Program-made: the position numbers and the translations under genes
Source: Thiopontia sp964344785
GTDB taxonomy: Bacteria > Pseudomonadota > Gammaproteobacteria > GCF-002020875
Length of the DNA: 5,301 nucleotides
Reading direction: 5' to 3'
Assembly: GCA_964344785.1 (NCBI GenBank)
Contig: CAYFOR010000156.1
Coordinates: forward strand, 1-5,301
Shown here: piece after piece, positions 1 through 4,813 of the stretch
How positions within the stretch are numbered: the first letter of the stretch is position 1
Layout of the letters: each line of letters begins with the position of its first letter
Notes under the pieces: model-generated
The model's input: the letters and a program-made list of their open reading frames with translations, nothing else
Database searches by the model: none
What the model was told of the DNA's origin: nothing

Positions 1-3
1 GAC

Positions 4-21
4 CTATTTCATCGTTCTCCT
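4..21 (-). promoter_or_regulatory. Strong Shine-Dalgarno followed by a two-codon ORF (Met-Lys-stop)
   Basis: Read on the minus strand, AAGGAG lies four bases before ATG (12-10), an excellent ribosome binding site. The next codons are AAA and TAG, so the frame closes after two residues. Either this is a minimal leader ORF, or the true gene starts further left outside the window, or a base error hides a real start. The sequence alone cannot decide between these. Confidence 0.4.
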
Positions 22-40
22 TCGGTTACTTTTTTTGTGA

Positions 41-58
41 GTCAATTCGGTCAATTCG
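41..58. repeat. Tandem 9-bp direct repeat GTCAATTCG x2
   Basis: GTCAATTCG occurs twice in direct succession (41-49 and 50-58), reading CGAATTGAC twice on the minus strand. It sits about 30 bases upstream of the minus-strand Shine-Dalgarno at 17-21, where a regulator could bind. Each minus-strand copy contains TTGAC, a -35-like core, but I see no good -10 box at the right distance. A regulatory role is inference; chance duplication is possible. Confidence 0.4.
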
Positions 59-178
59 CCCTTAATTTACATGCGTGAATCAAGGTCTATAATAAGGTAT
101 GCAGCCGCCGGCTCGACAAATAGCAGTTGTCTCCCAATTTCATGCATCTGCAGGGGCGGTGGTTGCACCGGGAGAGCA

Positions 179-2923
179 CTACTGATCGTTCAACAGCTCC
201 CTGACCTGTTCATTTTCGATCGACTGCTGGAAGACCCTGCGACCCAACAGAACCGACAGGTTCTGAAACAGCATCATTGAGATTCGTGGATGAAACCGTC
301 CCAGTTCATCGATGCTCTGCCACTCGATCATCAGCACCTTTGCATATTGATCGGCCGACACACTGGAGTAACGCTGCTCACCCGCAAGGGAGGAGATCTC
401 TCCAAAGACCTCTCCAGGACCCAGATTCCTCAACGTCAGTACCGTGCCATCCTTTCGCTCTTTATGGATGAATTTGACCCGTCCTGCAAGGATGATATGG
501 AGACCGGACCCCTCACTCTCCTGTTCAAGCACCACCTCTCCATCCAGATATTCGTGGATGGTTCCGGAAAAGATCACCTTCTTGATCTGCAGGTCGCTCA
601 TCCCCTGAAAAAGCGTACTATGCTTGAGTACCGAGGATTTCACGTTCAGGGAGAGCATATCCCACGCGGTGGTCAGACGGACAAACGAGAGCAGTATGGG
701 CGTCAGTACAAAATTGGAGAGCAGTGCAAGCACCATCACAAAGGCGCTCAACGCCCCAAAATAGACAATCGGCTGAAAGCTGGAGAAGGTCAACGTCAGA
801 AACCCCAGCGCCAGTGCAATCGATGTGGTGGTAATCGGGGTTGCCTCATGAATGACCGTATCCATCAGTGCCTTCTCGACATCCTGCGTGCCCTGAGTGA
901 AAAAGTGGTAGCGATGCAGGAAGTGGATGGTGTCATCAACACAGACGCCGAGCGCAATGACGGCAACCATTGCGGTTCCGATATCGAGAGGAATATCGAA
1001 ATAGCCCATCACGCCAAACAGCGCAATGACCGGAAATACATTGGGCACCAGCGCCAGCAGCCCGGCACGCAGATCGAAGAAGAGCAGCGATACCAACAGA
1101 AAGATCACAATGACAATCATGATCAGCGACTGAAATTGCCCCACCGCCATGATATCTGCTGCATGTTTGGTCAGAATCGAGTCACCGGTATAGCTGATGT
1201 CCAGCGGTGTATCCAGTTCCGTCTCGACGAACCGCTGAATCTTCTCCACCTCCATTTTCAGCGCATAGGATGAACTCAGGTTGTGTCGCACCAGGATTCT
1301 GCTTCTGCTGAAGTCGGCGCTGACATAGTCCTTGACCATCTTGAACTGCACCAGCCCCATATAGGCCTCAATCAGGTCATCCTCCTCAGGCAGCAGAGGG
1401 ACTTCAGTACCATCCATCACCTGGTGAATCAACTTGACATAATCTACATAAGAAACTGACTTATCGAAACTACTTTGTGTATCTATAAAGCGCTGCAACT
1501 GCTCGATCTCTTTCAGATAACGGGCCTTCAGGAAGGTGCCCTCAATACCGGAATCCAGCACGATCGAGAAGGTCTGCATCCCGGATAGTTGCCGATGCAT
1601 CAGATCGGCACGCTGCCGAATCTCCGACTGCGGCGAGAAGTAGGAGAGCGTATTGTTATTCAACTGGATGAACTGTCCGCCCCATAACAACAAGATGGTC
1701 GATGCCGCCAGCAGCACCAAGACCCCCCTCTTGTAACGGCTGACCACGGAAAAGACGGTTCCTACTGCCTTCTGGTATATATTGGCTCCATCGATCGAGT
1801 TGATTTTCCGGGTTCCAAACAGCATGAGGTATGCCGGTACAAACAGTGCAGTGACCAGAAAGTTGGTTGCCAGACCGACCGAGGCGATCCAGCCAAACTC
1901 TCTCAACAGCTCCAGATCATTTACCACAATCGATGAAAATCCGATGAAGGTGGTGATGAAGGCCAGCAGAATGGCCGTTGCCTGGGTATTCGAGAGCCCT
2001 GCCACCGCCTCGTCCCGGCTCGCCCCGGCCCGAATACTGGCATGGTACTCTGCCATCAAATGGACATCTTCGGTTGAACCGATGATGATCAACAGTGCCG
2101 GGATGATCGAGGTCAGCACATTGACCGCCACACCAAACAGGGACATCAATGAGAGGGTGACGACAATACTGATCAGTGCAGTGGAGAGCGGCACAATGGC
2201 ACAGTTCACCCGCCCCAGACTGACACCGAGAACCACCACCAACACCAGTACCGCAACAGGCATGATCCTGTATTGATCCTCCTGTATCTGGTCGGTAATT
2301 CTGTCCCGGACCGAATGCGAGCTGATCTGAAAGACGATATCCAGCTCCTCCATCAGCGGTTCCAGAACCGATTCAATCTGCGACGTAATCCGGTGGTCAT
2401 CATATTCCTGTACCACCGCTGCATGCTGCTGATGCAAGATCAGATTGACCGCCATGGTTTTGCCATCCGGCGAGATCAGATTCCTCAGTACCAGCGGATT
2501 TGAAACCGCATCATCAATGATCCTGCTGATTGCTTCATTATCATCGGGAATCCGGGCAATGAACGGGTCGATCACCACGACTTCATCCTGCTCCCGGATA
2601 TTGGGTGCACTGAAGAGGCTGCTGCTACGGGCAACAAAATCGAGTGCCTCCAACCGCTGAATCACCTGTTGAACCTGCTCCAGTTTTTCCGAAGAAAAGA
2701 GCAATTCATCGTGGAGCATGATGAGCACCGTGCTGTCGGAGCCGAAGGTACTCAACATCTTTTGATATTGCTCCCACAGCGGGTCCCCTTTCACCATCAT
2801 GCTCTGTGCGGAGACCTCGACTCTCAATTGTGTGAGTTGCGTAGAGGCTAGTGCAGTGATGGCGAACAGCAGCAGAATGACTGTCCTGGGATAGGTTGCC
2901 GAGAAGTGGAATAGACGCTTCAA
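179..2923 (-). CDS. RND/MMPL-family transporter with C-terminal cyclic-nucleotide-binding domain
   Basis: The 914-residue inner-membrane protein has the duplicated RND layout. Helix 1 is at about residues 13-29, with a periplasmic loop at 30-218. Helices 2-6 span about 220-369 and helix 7 about 399-415. The second periplasmic loop runs to about 597, and helices 8-12 span about 598-747. Both halves carry the matching helix-4/helix-10 motif: GSTEDVHLMAEYH (282-294) and GVCVDDTIHFLHRYH (659-673), whose acidic residues fit proton coupling. This resembles the COG1033-type predicted exporters; the substrate is unknown. Residues about 763-895 form a CRP-like cyclic-nucleotide-binding domain: it opens with the usual LFQGMSDLQI segment and has a phosphate-binding cassette FGE (840-842) to R851. 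No DNA-binding domain follows. The start is TTG, because a TGA closes the frame 13 codons upstream and no ATG fits; a GGGAGAG at 2935-2941 is a distant ribosome site. No partner subunit gene is visible. Confidence 0.92.
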   Translation of the reverse strand: MKRLFHFSATYPRTVILLLFAITALASTQLTQLRVEVSAQSMMVKGDPLWEQYQKMLSTFGSDSTVLIMLHDELLFSSEKLEQVQQVIQRLEALDFVARSSSLFSAPNIREQDEVVVIDPFIARIPDDNEAISRIIDDAVSNPLVLRNLISPDGKTMAVNLILHQQHAAVVQEYDDHRITSQIESVLEPLMEELDIVFQISSHSVRDRITDQIQEDQYRIMPVAVLVLVVVLGVSLGRVNCAIVPLSTALISIVVTLSLMSLFGVAVNVLTSIIPALLIIIGSTEDVHLMAEYHASIRAGASRDEAVAGLSNTQATAILLAFITTFIGFSSIVVNDLELLREFGWIASVGLATNFLVTALFVPAYLMLFGTRKINSIDGANIYQKAVGTVFSVVSRYKRGVLVLLAASTILLLWGGQFIQLNNNTLSYFSPQSEIRQRADLMHRQLSGMQTFSIVLDSGIEGTFLKARYLKEIEQLQRFIDTQSSFDKSVSYVDYVKLIHQVMDGTEVPLLPEEDDLIEAYMGLVQFKMVKDYVSADFSRSRILVRHNLSSSYALKMEVEKIQRFVETELDTPLDISYTGDSILTKHAADIMAVGQFQSLIMIVIVIFLLVSLLFFDLRAGLLALVPNVFPVIALFGVMGYFDIPLDIGTAMVAVIALGVCVDDTIHFLHRYHFFTQGTQDVEKALMDTVIHEATPITTTSIALALGFLTLTFSSFQPIVYFGALSAFVMVLALLSNFVLTPILLSFVRLTTAWDMLSLNVKSSVLKHSTLFQGMSDLQIKKVIFSGTIHEYLDGEVVLEQESEGSGLHIILAGRVKFIHKERKDGTVLTLRNLGPGEVFGEISSLAGEQRYSSVSADQYAKVLMIEWQSIDELGRFHPRISMMLFQNLSVLLGRRVFQQSIENEQVRELLNDQ

Positions 2924-2960
2924 TGTGTAGTGAACTCTCCCGGCAGACGAAACGAATCAG

Positions 2961-2989
2961 TGGATATCGGTCCGTCGACCATTTTTCAA
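2961..2989 (-). promoter_or_regulatory. Possible sigma-70-type promoter of the RND-CNB gene
   Basis: On the minus strand, TTGAAA (2989-2984, five of six matches to the -35 consensus) is followed after exactly 17 bases by TATCCA (2966-2961, three of six matches to the -10 consensus). The -10 lies about 37 bases before the TTG start, a sensible leader length. The weak -10 keeps this tentative. It would give the transporter transcription independent of the hemerythrin-macrodomain-msrA operon. Confidence 0.3.
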
Positions 2990-3106
2990 AACAGGCTGAC
3001 TGCTGATGTGAATCATACCAAAACGGACCTGCCTTTCCGTCCATCAAAGTGGCCTGCAATATGCATATATTCTACCGAAGTGTGCCGCTGCCACCGGAAC
3101 AGATTC

Positions 3107-3111
3107 AGGAG
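3107..3111 (+). promoter_or_regulatory. Shine-Dalgarno AGGAG of the small plus-strand ORF
   Basis: AGGAG sits six bases before the ATG at 3118, an ideal spacing, and is the main evidence that the small ORF is translated and that 3118 is its start. It could also be coincidence, since in the longer in-frame reading the same bases are the codons for Gln-Glu. Confidence 0.4.
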
Positions 3112-3117
3112 TTCGCC

Positions 3118-3204
3118 ATGACCACGTTGATCGTACTATTGATTACAGCTCTCATTGAGACACTACTGCTACGCCGGGTTCGACATATCTCCCATGGTCA
3201 CTGA
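3118..3204 (+). CDS. Possible 28-codon single-helix membrane peptide
   Basis: The frame encodes a 28-residue peptide: a short polar start (MTT), a hydrophobic stretch at about residues 4-18 (LIVLLITALIETLLL, interrupted by one Glu), then a basic tail with RRVRH and a His-rich end. This is the usual shape of a small inner-membrane peptide with its basic tail in the cytoplasm. AGGAG at 3107-3111 gives a well-spaced ribosome site. The same frame is open further upstream, and an ATG at 3061 would give 47 residues with an amphipathic lead-in (PLPPEQIQEF), but that ATG has only a weak ribosome site. The TGA stop lies in the left arm and loop of a perfect 10-bp dyad (3194-3223). I do not recognise the family and see no clear promoter. 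It could be chance; conservation would settle it. Confidence 0.35.
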   Translation: MTTLIVLLITALIETLLLRRVRHISHGH

Positions 3205-3223
3205 TTCCCGACGCAGTGACCAT
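3194..3223. repeat. Perfect 10-bp inverted repeat, 10-base spacer
   Basis: ATGGTCACTG (3194-3203) and CAGTGACCAT (3214-3223) are exact reverse complements around a 10-base spacer. No T-run follows on either strand, so it is not a Rho-independent terminator. It could be a dimeric regulator's operator, with half-site centres two helical turns apart, or an RNA hairpin in a transcript from either strand. It overlaps the stop codon of the small plus-strand ORF. Confidence 0.6.
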
Positions 3224-3225
3224 TG

Positions 3226-3285
3226 CCGATCATGTTATCGGAGCACAGTGAAGCCTGCCGGCAGAATCTGCTTAATCATTAAGCA
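3226..3285. repeat. Three further dyads in close succession
   Basis: CCGAT/ATCGG (3226-3230 and 3237-3241, 6-base loop), the perfect palindrome CTGCCGGCAG (3255-3264) and TGCTTAA-TCA-TTAAGCA (3269-3285, 7-bp arms) follow the 10-bp dyad directly. None is followed by a T-run on either strand. Together they make about 90 bases of nearly continuous dyad sequence. They could form a structured RNA, a multi-operator region, or a REP-like palindromic unit; I cannot assign a family. Confidence 0.5.
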
Positions 3286-3335
3286 AGCAGCATCTCCCTT
3301 GTCATTTTTCTGCCCCCCATCCTTCATACAAACCT

Positions 3336-3356
3336 TTATTCACAATGTTATCCACA
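3336..3356 (+). promoter_or_regulatory. Two tandem DnaA-box consensus sites
   Basis: TTATTCACA (3336-3344) and TTATCCACA (3348-3356) both fit the DnaA box consensus TTWTNCACA, and the second is the exact high-affinity R1-type sequence. They share orientation and are 3 bp apart, giving a 12-bp repeat distance. The second box also starts the inverted repeat TCCACAC-ACA-GTGTGGA (3351-3367), which leaves a one-mismatch box on the opposite strand (3362-3370, TTCTCCACA). Another one-mismatch site, ATATCCACA, is at 3561-3569. DnaA binding is a reasonable inference; whether it serves initiation, titration or gene control is open. Confidence 0.5.
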
Positions 3357-3370
3357 CACAGTGTGGAGAA

Positions 3371-3540
3371 CCCGATTTCTCTTTTTAATGTTGATCAATT
3401 GGAAAGATAGAAAATAATTCAAATCAACAAAACACAATAACCAGTTGATTTATGGTTCCACAATCCTGTTTTTTGTCAACAATCTAATGGAATATGGTAA
3501 GTTTATGATTTTCTGTAAAAAGGACAGGTCACAGCAGAAC
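3371..3540. other. A+T-rich stretch next to the DnaA-box pair
   Basis: By hand count, 3381-3480 is about 72% A+T, far above the flanking genes. It begins directly after the DnaA-box and inverted-repeat cluster and contains an 8-bp inverted repeat at 3421-3451. It holds no convincing ORF. It could be an easily melted segment, as at a replication origin, or simply A+T-rich non-coding DNA. I do not see a set of origin 13-mers or a dense run of GATC sites. Confidence 0.5.
3421..3451. repeat. 8-bp inverted repeat in the A+T-rich stretch
   Basis: AAATCAAC (3421-3428) and GTTGATTT (3444-3451) are exact reverse complements separated by 15 bases. A further GTTGAT copy is nearby at about 3390. The arms resemble ATCAA/TTGAT half-sites, but the spacing does not match the FNR consensus (4 bases). 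It is a possible operator of unknown type. Confidence 0.4.
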
Positions 3541-3647
3541 CGGGCGCTGTCAGAACGAAAATATCCACATTTATTAATATTCAACAGACCCATAGGGGCA
3601 TAACCCCATTCATGCGGTAATCTGCCCCATGGCACCAGGATGGGATA

Positions 3648-4235
3648 TTAGATCTTTGGTGTATCTCCCCAAATTTCCGTCAGTCGCTGATCGCGGCCGC
3701 ACCGCCATCGATAGTAGTTGTAACGGACCGGGCTGTGCTTGTAAAAATCCTGGTGATAGCTCTCCTCTCCCTGAATCGGGTAGAAGGTGGATGCCTGCAG
3801 AATCGGGGTGACCACAATCTGATCCGGGAACAGCGCCTTGACTCGCTGCCTGGATGCGATCGCCAACGTTTTCTCCTGCTCACTGGAGACAAAGACGGCA
3901 CTCAGATAGCTCTCCCCCTTATCACAAAACTGTCCATGACTATCAAATGGATCGATGTTCCTCCAGAAGTAGTTCAACAGCATTTCGTAGCTGACCACAG
4001 TCGGATCATAATGGACCTCGACCGTCTCATAATGGCCGGTATGGTCCCCTTCATAGGTCGGATTCTCACTGCTACCCCCGGCAAAACCGGATATGACCTC
4101 GGATACCCCTTCGAGCTTTTCAAAGTCCGACTCCATGCACCAGAAACAACCTCCGGCAAAATAGGCCACCTCTGCCTGGGCAACACCGCTGAACAGGATC
4201 ATCAGCAGTCCCTTGATCATGTTTCTCATTTTCAT
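3648..4235 (-). CDS. msrA: Peptide methionine sulfoxide reductase MsrA, exported form
   Basis: This 195-residue enzyme reduces the S-epimer of methionine sulfoxide in proteins. Residues 1-21 look like a Sec signal peptide: basic K2, R4 and K8, a hydrophobic core from G9 to V18, then AQA before E22, suggesting a periplasmic enzyme. The catalytic motif GCFWC follows at 29-33, with C30 as the expected nucleophile. Other family blocks are GFAGG (50-54), YEGDHTGHYETVEVHYDP (61-78) and GQFCDKGESY (101-110). The C-terminal RCGRDQRL (178-185) gives C179. C33, C104 and C179 are candidate resolving cysteines. The start at 4235 is set by GGAG nine bases upstream and by the position of the signal peptide. 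It begins 16 bases after the macrodomain stop, so the two are probably co-transcribed. No MsrB domain is fused to it. No terminator with a T-run is visible downstream. Confidence 0.95.
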   Translation of the reverse strand: MKMRNMIKGLLMILFSGVAQAEVAYFAGGCFWCMESDFEKLEGVSEVISGFAGGSSENPTYEGDHTGHYETVEVHYDPTVVSYEMLLNYFWRNIDPFDSHGQFCDKGESYLSAVFVSSEQEKTLAIASRQRVKALFPDQIVVTPILQASTFYPIQGEESYHQDFYKHSPVRYNYYRWRCGRDQRLTEIWGDTPKI

Positions 4236-4244
4236 TGCTTCACA

Positions 4245-4248
4245 CTCC
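4245..4248 (-). promoter_or_regulatory. Ribosome binding site that sets the msrA start
   Basis: GGAG on the minus strand ends nine bases before the ATG at 4235 and lies directly after the macrodomain stop codon. A longer in-frame reading up to 4406 exists but would run back into the macrodomain gene and bury the signal peptide, so this site decides the start. Confidence 0.7.
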
Positions 4249-4251
4249 AGC

Positions 4252-4755
4252 TTATCGATGATCTGAGCACTCCAGCAGCCCGTGATACAGCGTCTCATCC
4301 TCTTCACTGAAGCAGCAGGCAATGATATGCAGATCCTGCTCATGATATTGGTGGAAGAGGGAGACAGCCACCGCTGCTGCCAACGGCTTCGGATACCCAT
4401 AAACACCGGTACTGATTGATGGAAACGCTATTGATTTGACCTTGTAAGAAAGTGCCAGTTCCAGACTGCTGCGGTAGGCGTCTTGCAGCAGTTGCTCCTC
4501 ACCACTGCCGCCACCACACCAGACCGGTCCAACGGTATGGATGATCCACTTTGCAGGTAGCCCGAAGCCGGGGGTGATTTTGGCCTGTCCGACAGGACAG
4601 CCACCCAACGTTTTCGTCAACTCCAGCAACTCGGGACCGGCCGCCCGGTGGATGGCTCCATCGACACCCCCGCCACCGAGCAGAGACTCATTGGCAGCAT
4701 TGACGATCGTGTCAATCTCAAGGGTTGTGATATCGGCCCGAATAACCTCAATCAC
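4252..4755 (-). CDS. ymdB: Macrodomain protein, O-acetyl-ADP-ribose deacetylase (YmdB/MacroD type)
   Basis: This 167-residue cytoplasmic protein is a single macrodomain of normal YmdB length. Family members bind ADP-ribose and hydrolyse O-acetyl-ADP-ribose or remove mono-ADP-ribose from acidic residues. Key motifs are all present: ADIT (7-10), IVNAAN (17-22), GGGGVDGAIHRAAG (27-40), the CPVG variant of CPTG (53-56), HTVGPVW (73-79) and the phosphate loop FPSISTGVYGYP (111-122). N22 and D32 match the catalytic Asn25 and Asp35 of E. coli YmdB, so activity is expected. E. coli YmdB is also known as a modulator of RNase III; whether this one shares that role cannot be told. The start is GTG: a TGA lies three codons upstream, and the N-terminus aligns with the family. 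No clear Shine-Dalgarno precedes it. It lies between the hemerythrin and msrA genes in the probable operon. Confidence 0.93.
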   Translation of the reverse strand: MIEVIRADITTLEIDTIVNAANESLLGGGGVDGAIHRAAGPELLELTKTLGGCPVGQAKITPGFGLPAKWIIHTVGPVWCGGGSGEEQLLQDAYRSSLELALSYKVKSIAFPSISTGVYGYPKPLAAAVAVSLFHQYHEQDLHIIACCFSEEDETLYHGLLECSDHR

Positions 4756-4759
4756 CAGA

Positions 4760-4805
4760 CATCATGCAAGCGGCATTGGCTGAAGCATCCGGCATGTGCA
4801 TGATG
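4760..4805. repeat. 9-bp inverted repeat before the macrodomain GTG start
   Basis: CATCATGCA (4760-4768) and TGCATGATG (4797-4805) are exact reverse complements with a 28-base spacer. They fill most of the 58-base gap between the hemerythrin stop and the macrodomain start. In the mRNA one arm ends four bases before the GTG, where a ribosome site would be expected. It has no T-run and so is not a normal terminator; a processing or translation-control hairpin is possible. Confidence 0.45.
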
Positions 4806-4813
4806 GGGTGTGG

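Larger units (their letters stand above)
1..178. other. Intergenic region downstream of the RND-CNB gene, no firm gene
   Basis: This stretch lies downstream of the transporter gene's TAG stop. I find no convincing gene and no Rho-independent terminator: the only hairpin near the stop is a 5-bp stem with a 4-base loop (157-161 with 166-170), and no T-run follows it on the minus strand. Its left end holds a tandem 9-bp repeat (41-58) and a minus-strand Shine-Dalgarno (17-21) just before an ATG (10-12), so it probably contains the leader of another minus-strand gene or a leader peptide. A short palindrome, AGCCG-C-CGGCT, is at 103-113. Confidence 0.6.
2924..3647. other. 724-bp gap between msrA and the RND gene, rich in dyads and DnaA-box-like sites
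   Basis: No established gene fills this gap. From left to right it holds a possible promoter for the RND gene (2961-2989), 7-bp inverted arms GGTCCGT/ACGGACC (2969-2975 and 3023-3029), a 10-bp palindrome ATATGCATAT (3059-3068), a possible plus-strand small ORF (3118-3204), four dyads between 3194 and 3285, two DnaA-box matches (3336-3356), an A+T-rich stretch (about 3371-3540) with an 8-bp inverted repeat, and G/C-run hairpins just downstream of msrA (3595-3628). Coding sequence on both sides is much richer in G+C, so the composition change is sharp. I recognise no structured RNA family, tRNA or insertion sequence end. Confidence 0.6.

Noticed and set aside
67..147. Minus-strand 26-codon frame between the RND gene and the window edge
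   Set aside because: No ribosome site stands before its ATG and the peptide has no recognisable feature. It is compatible with chance.
290..1273. Long plus-strand open frame of 327 codons opposite the transporter gene
   Set aside because: It is fully antisense to the clear RND-CNB coding sequence, is rich in Gln, Arg and His as expected from reading hydrophobic codons backwards, and shows no recognisable domain.
2706..3059. Minus-strand 117-codon frame overlapping the start of the RND gene
   Set aside because: Its second half overlaps the N-terminal coding region of the transporter in another frame, and the peptide resembles no family.
3269..3285. TGCTTAA-TCA-TTAAGCA as a Rho-independent terminator
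   Set aside because: The stem is A+T-rich and short, and no T-run follows on either strand.
3421..3451. FNR box
   Set aside because: The arms resemble TTGAT/ATCAA half-sites, but their order and the 15-base spacing do not fit the TTGAT-N4-ATCAA consensus.
3226..3570. Full chromosomal oriC call
   Set aside because: Only two consensus DnaA boxes are present, with no clear 13-mer array, no dense GATC sites and none of the usual neighbouring genes; reported only as a possible DnaA-binding region.
3450..3635. Minus-strand 61-codon frame just after msrA
   Set aside because: It starts 12 bases after msrA and crosses the A+T-rich stretch, with unusual composition and no recognisable motif. I saw no ribosome site strong enough to support it.
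3648..4406. N-terminally extended reading of MsrA (252 codons)
   Set aside because: The extra 57 residues overlap the macrodomain gene, show no family similarity and hide the signal peptide. The ATG at 4235 has its own ribosome site.
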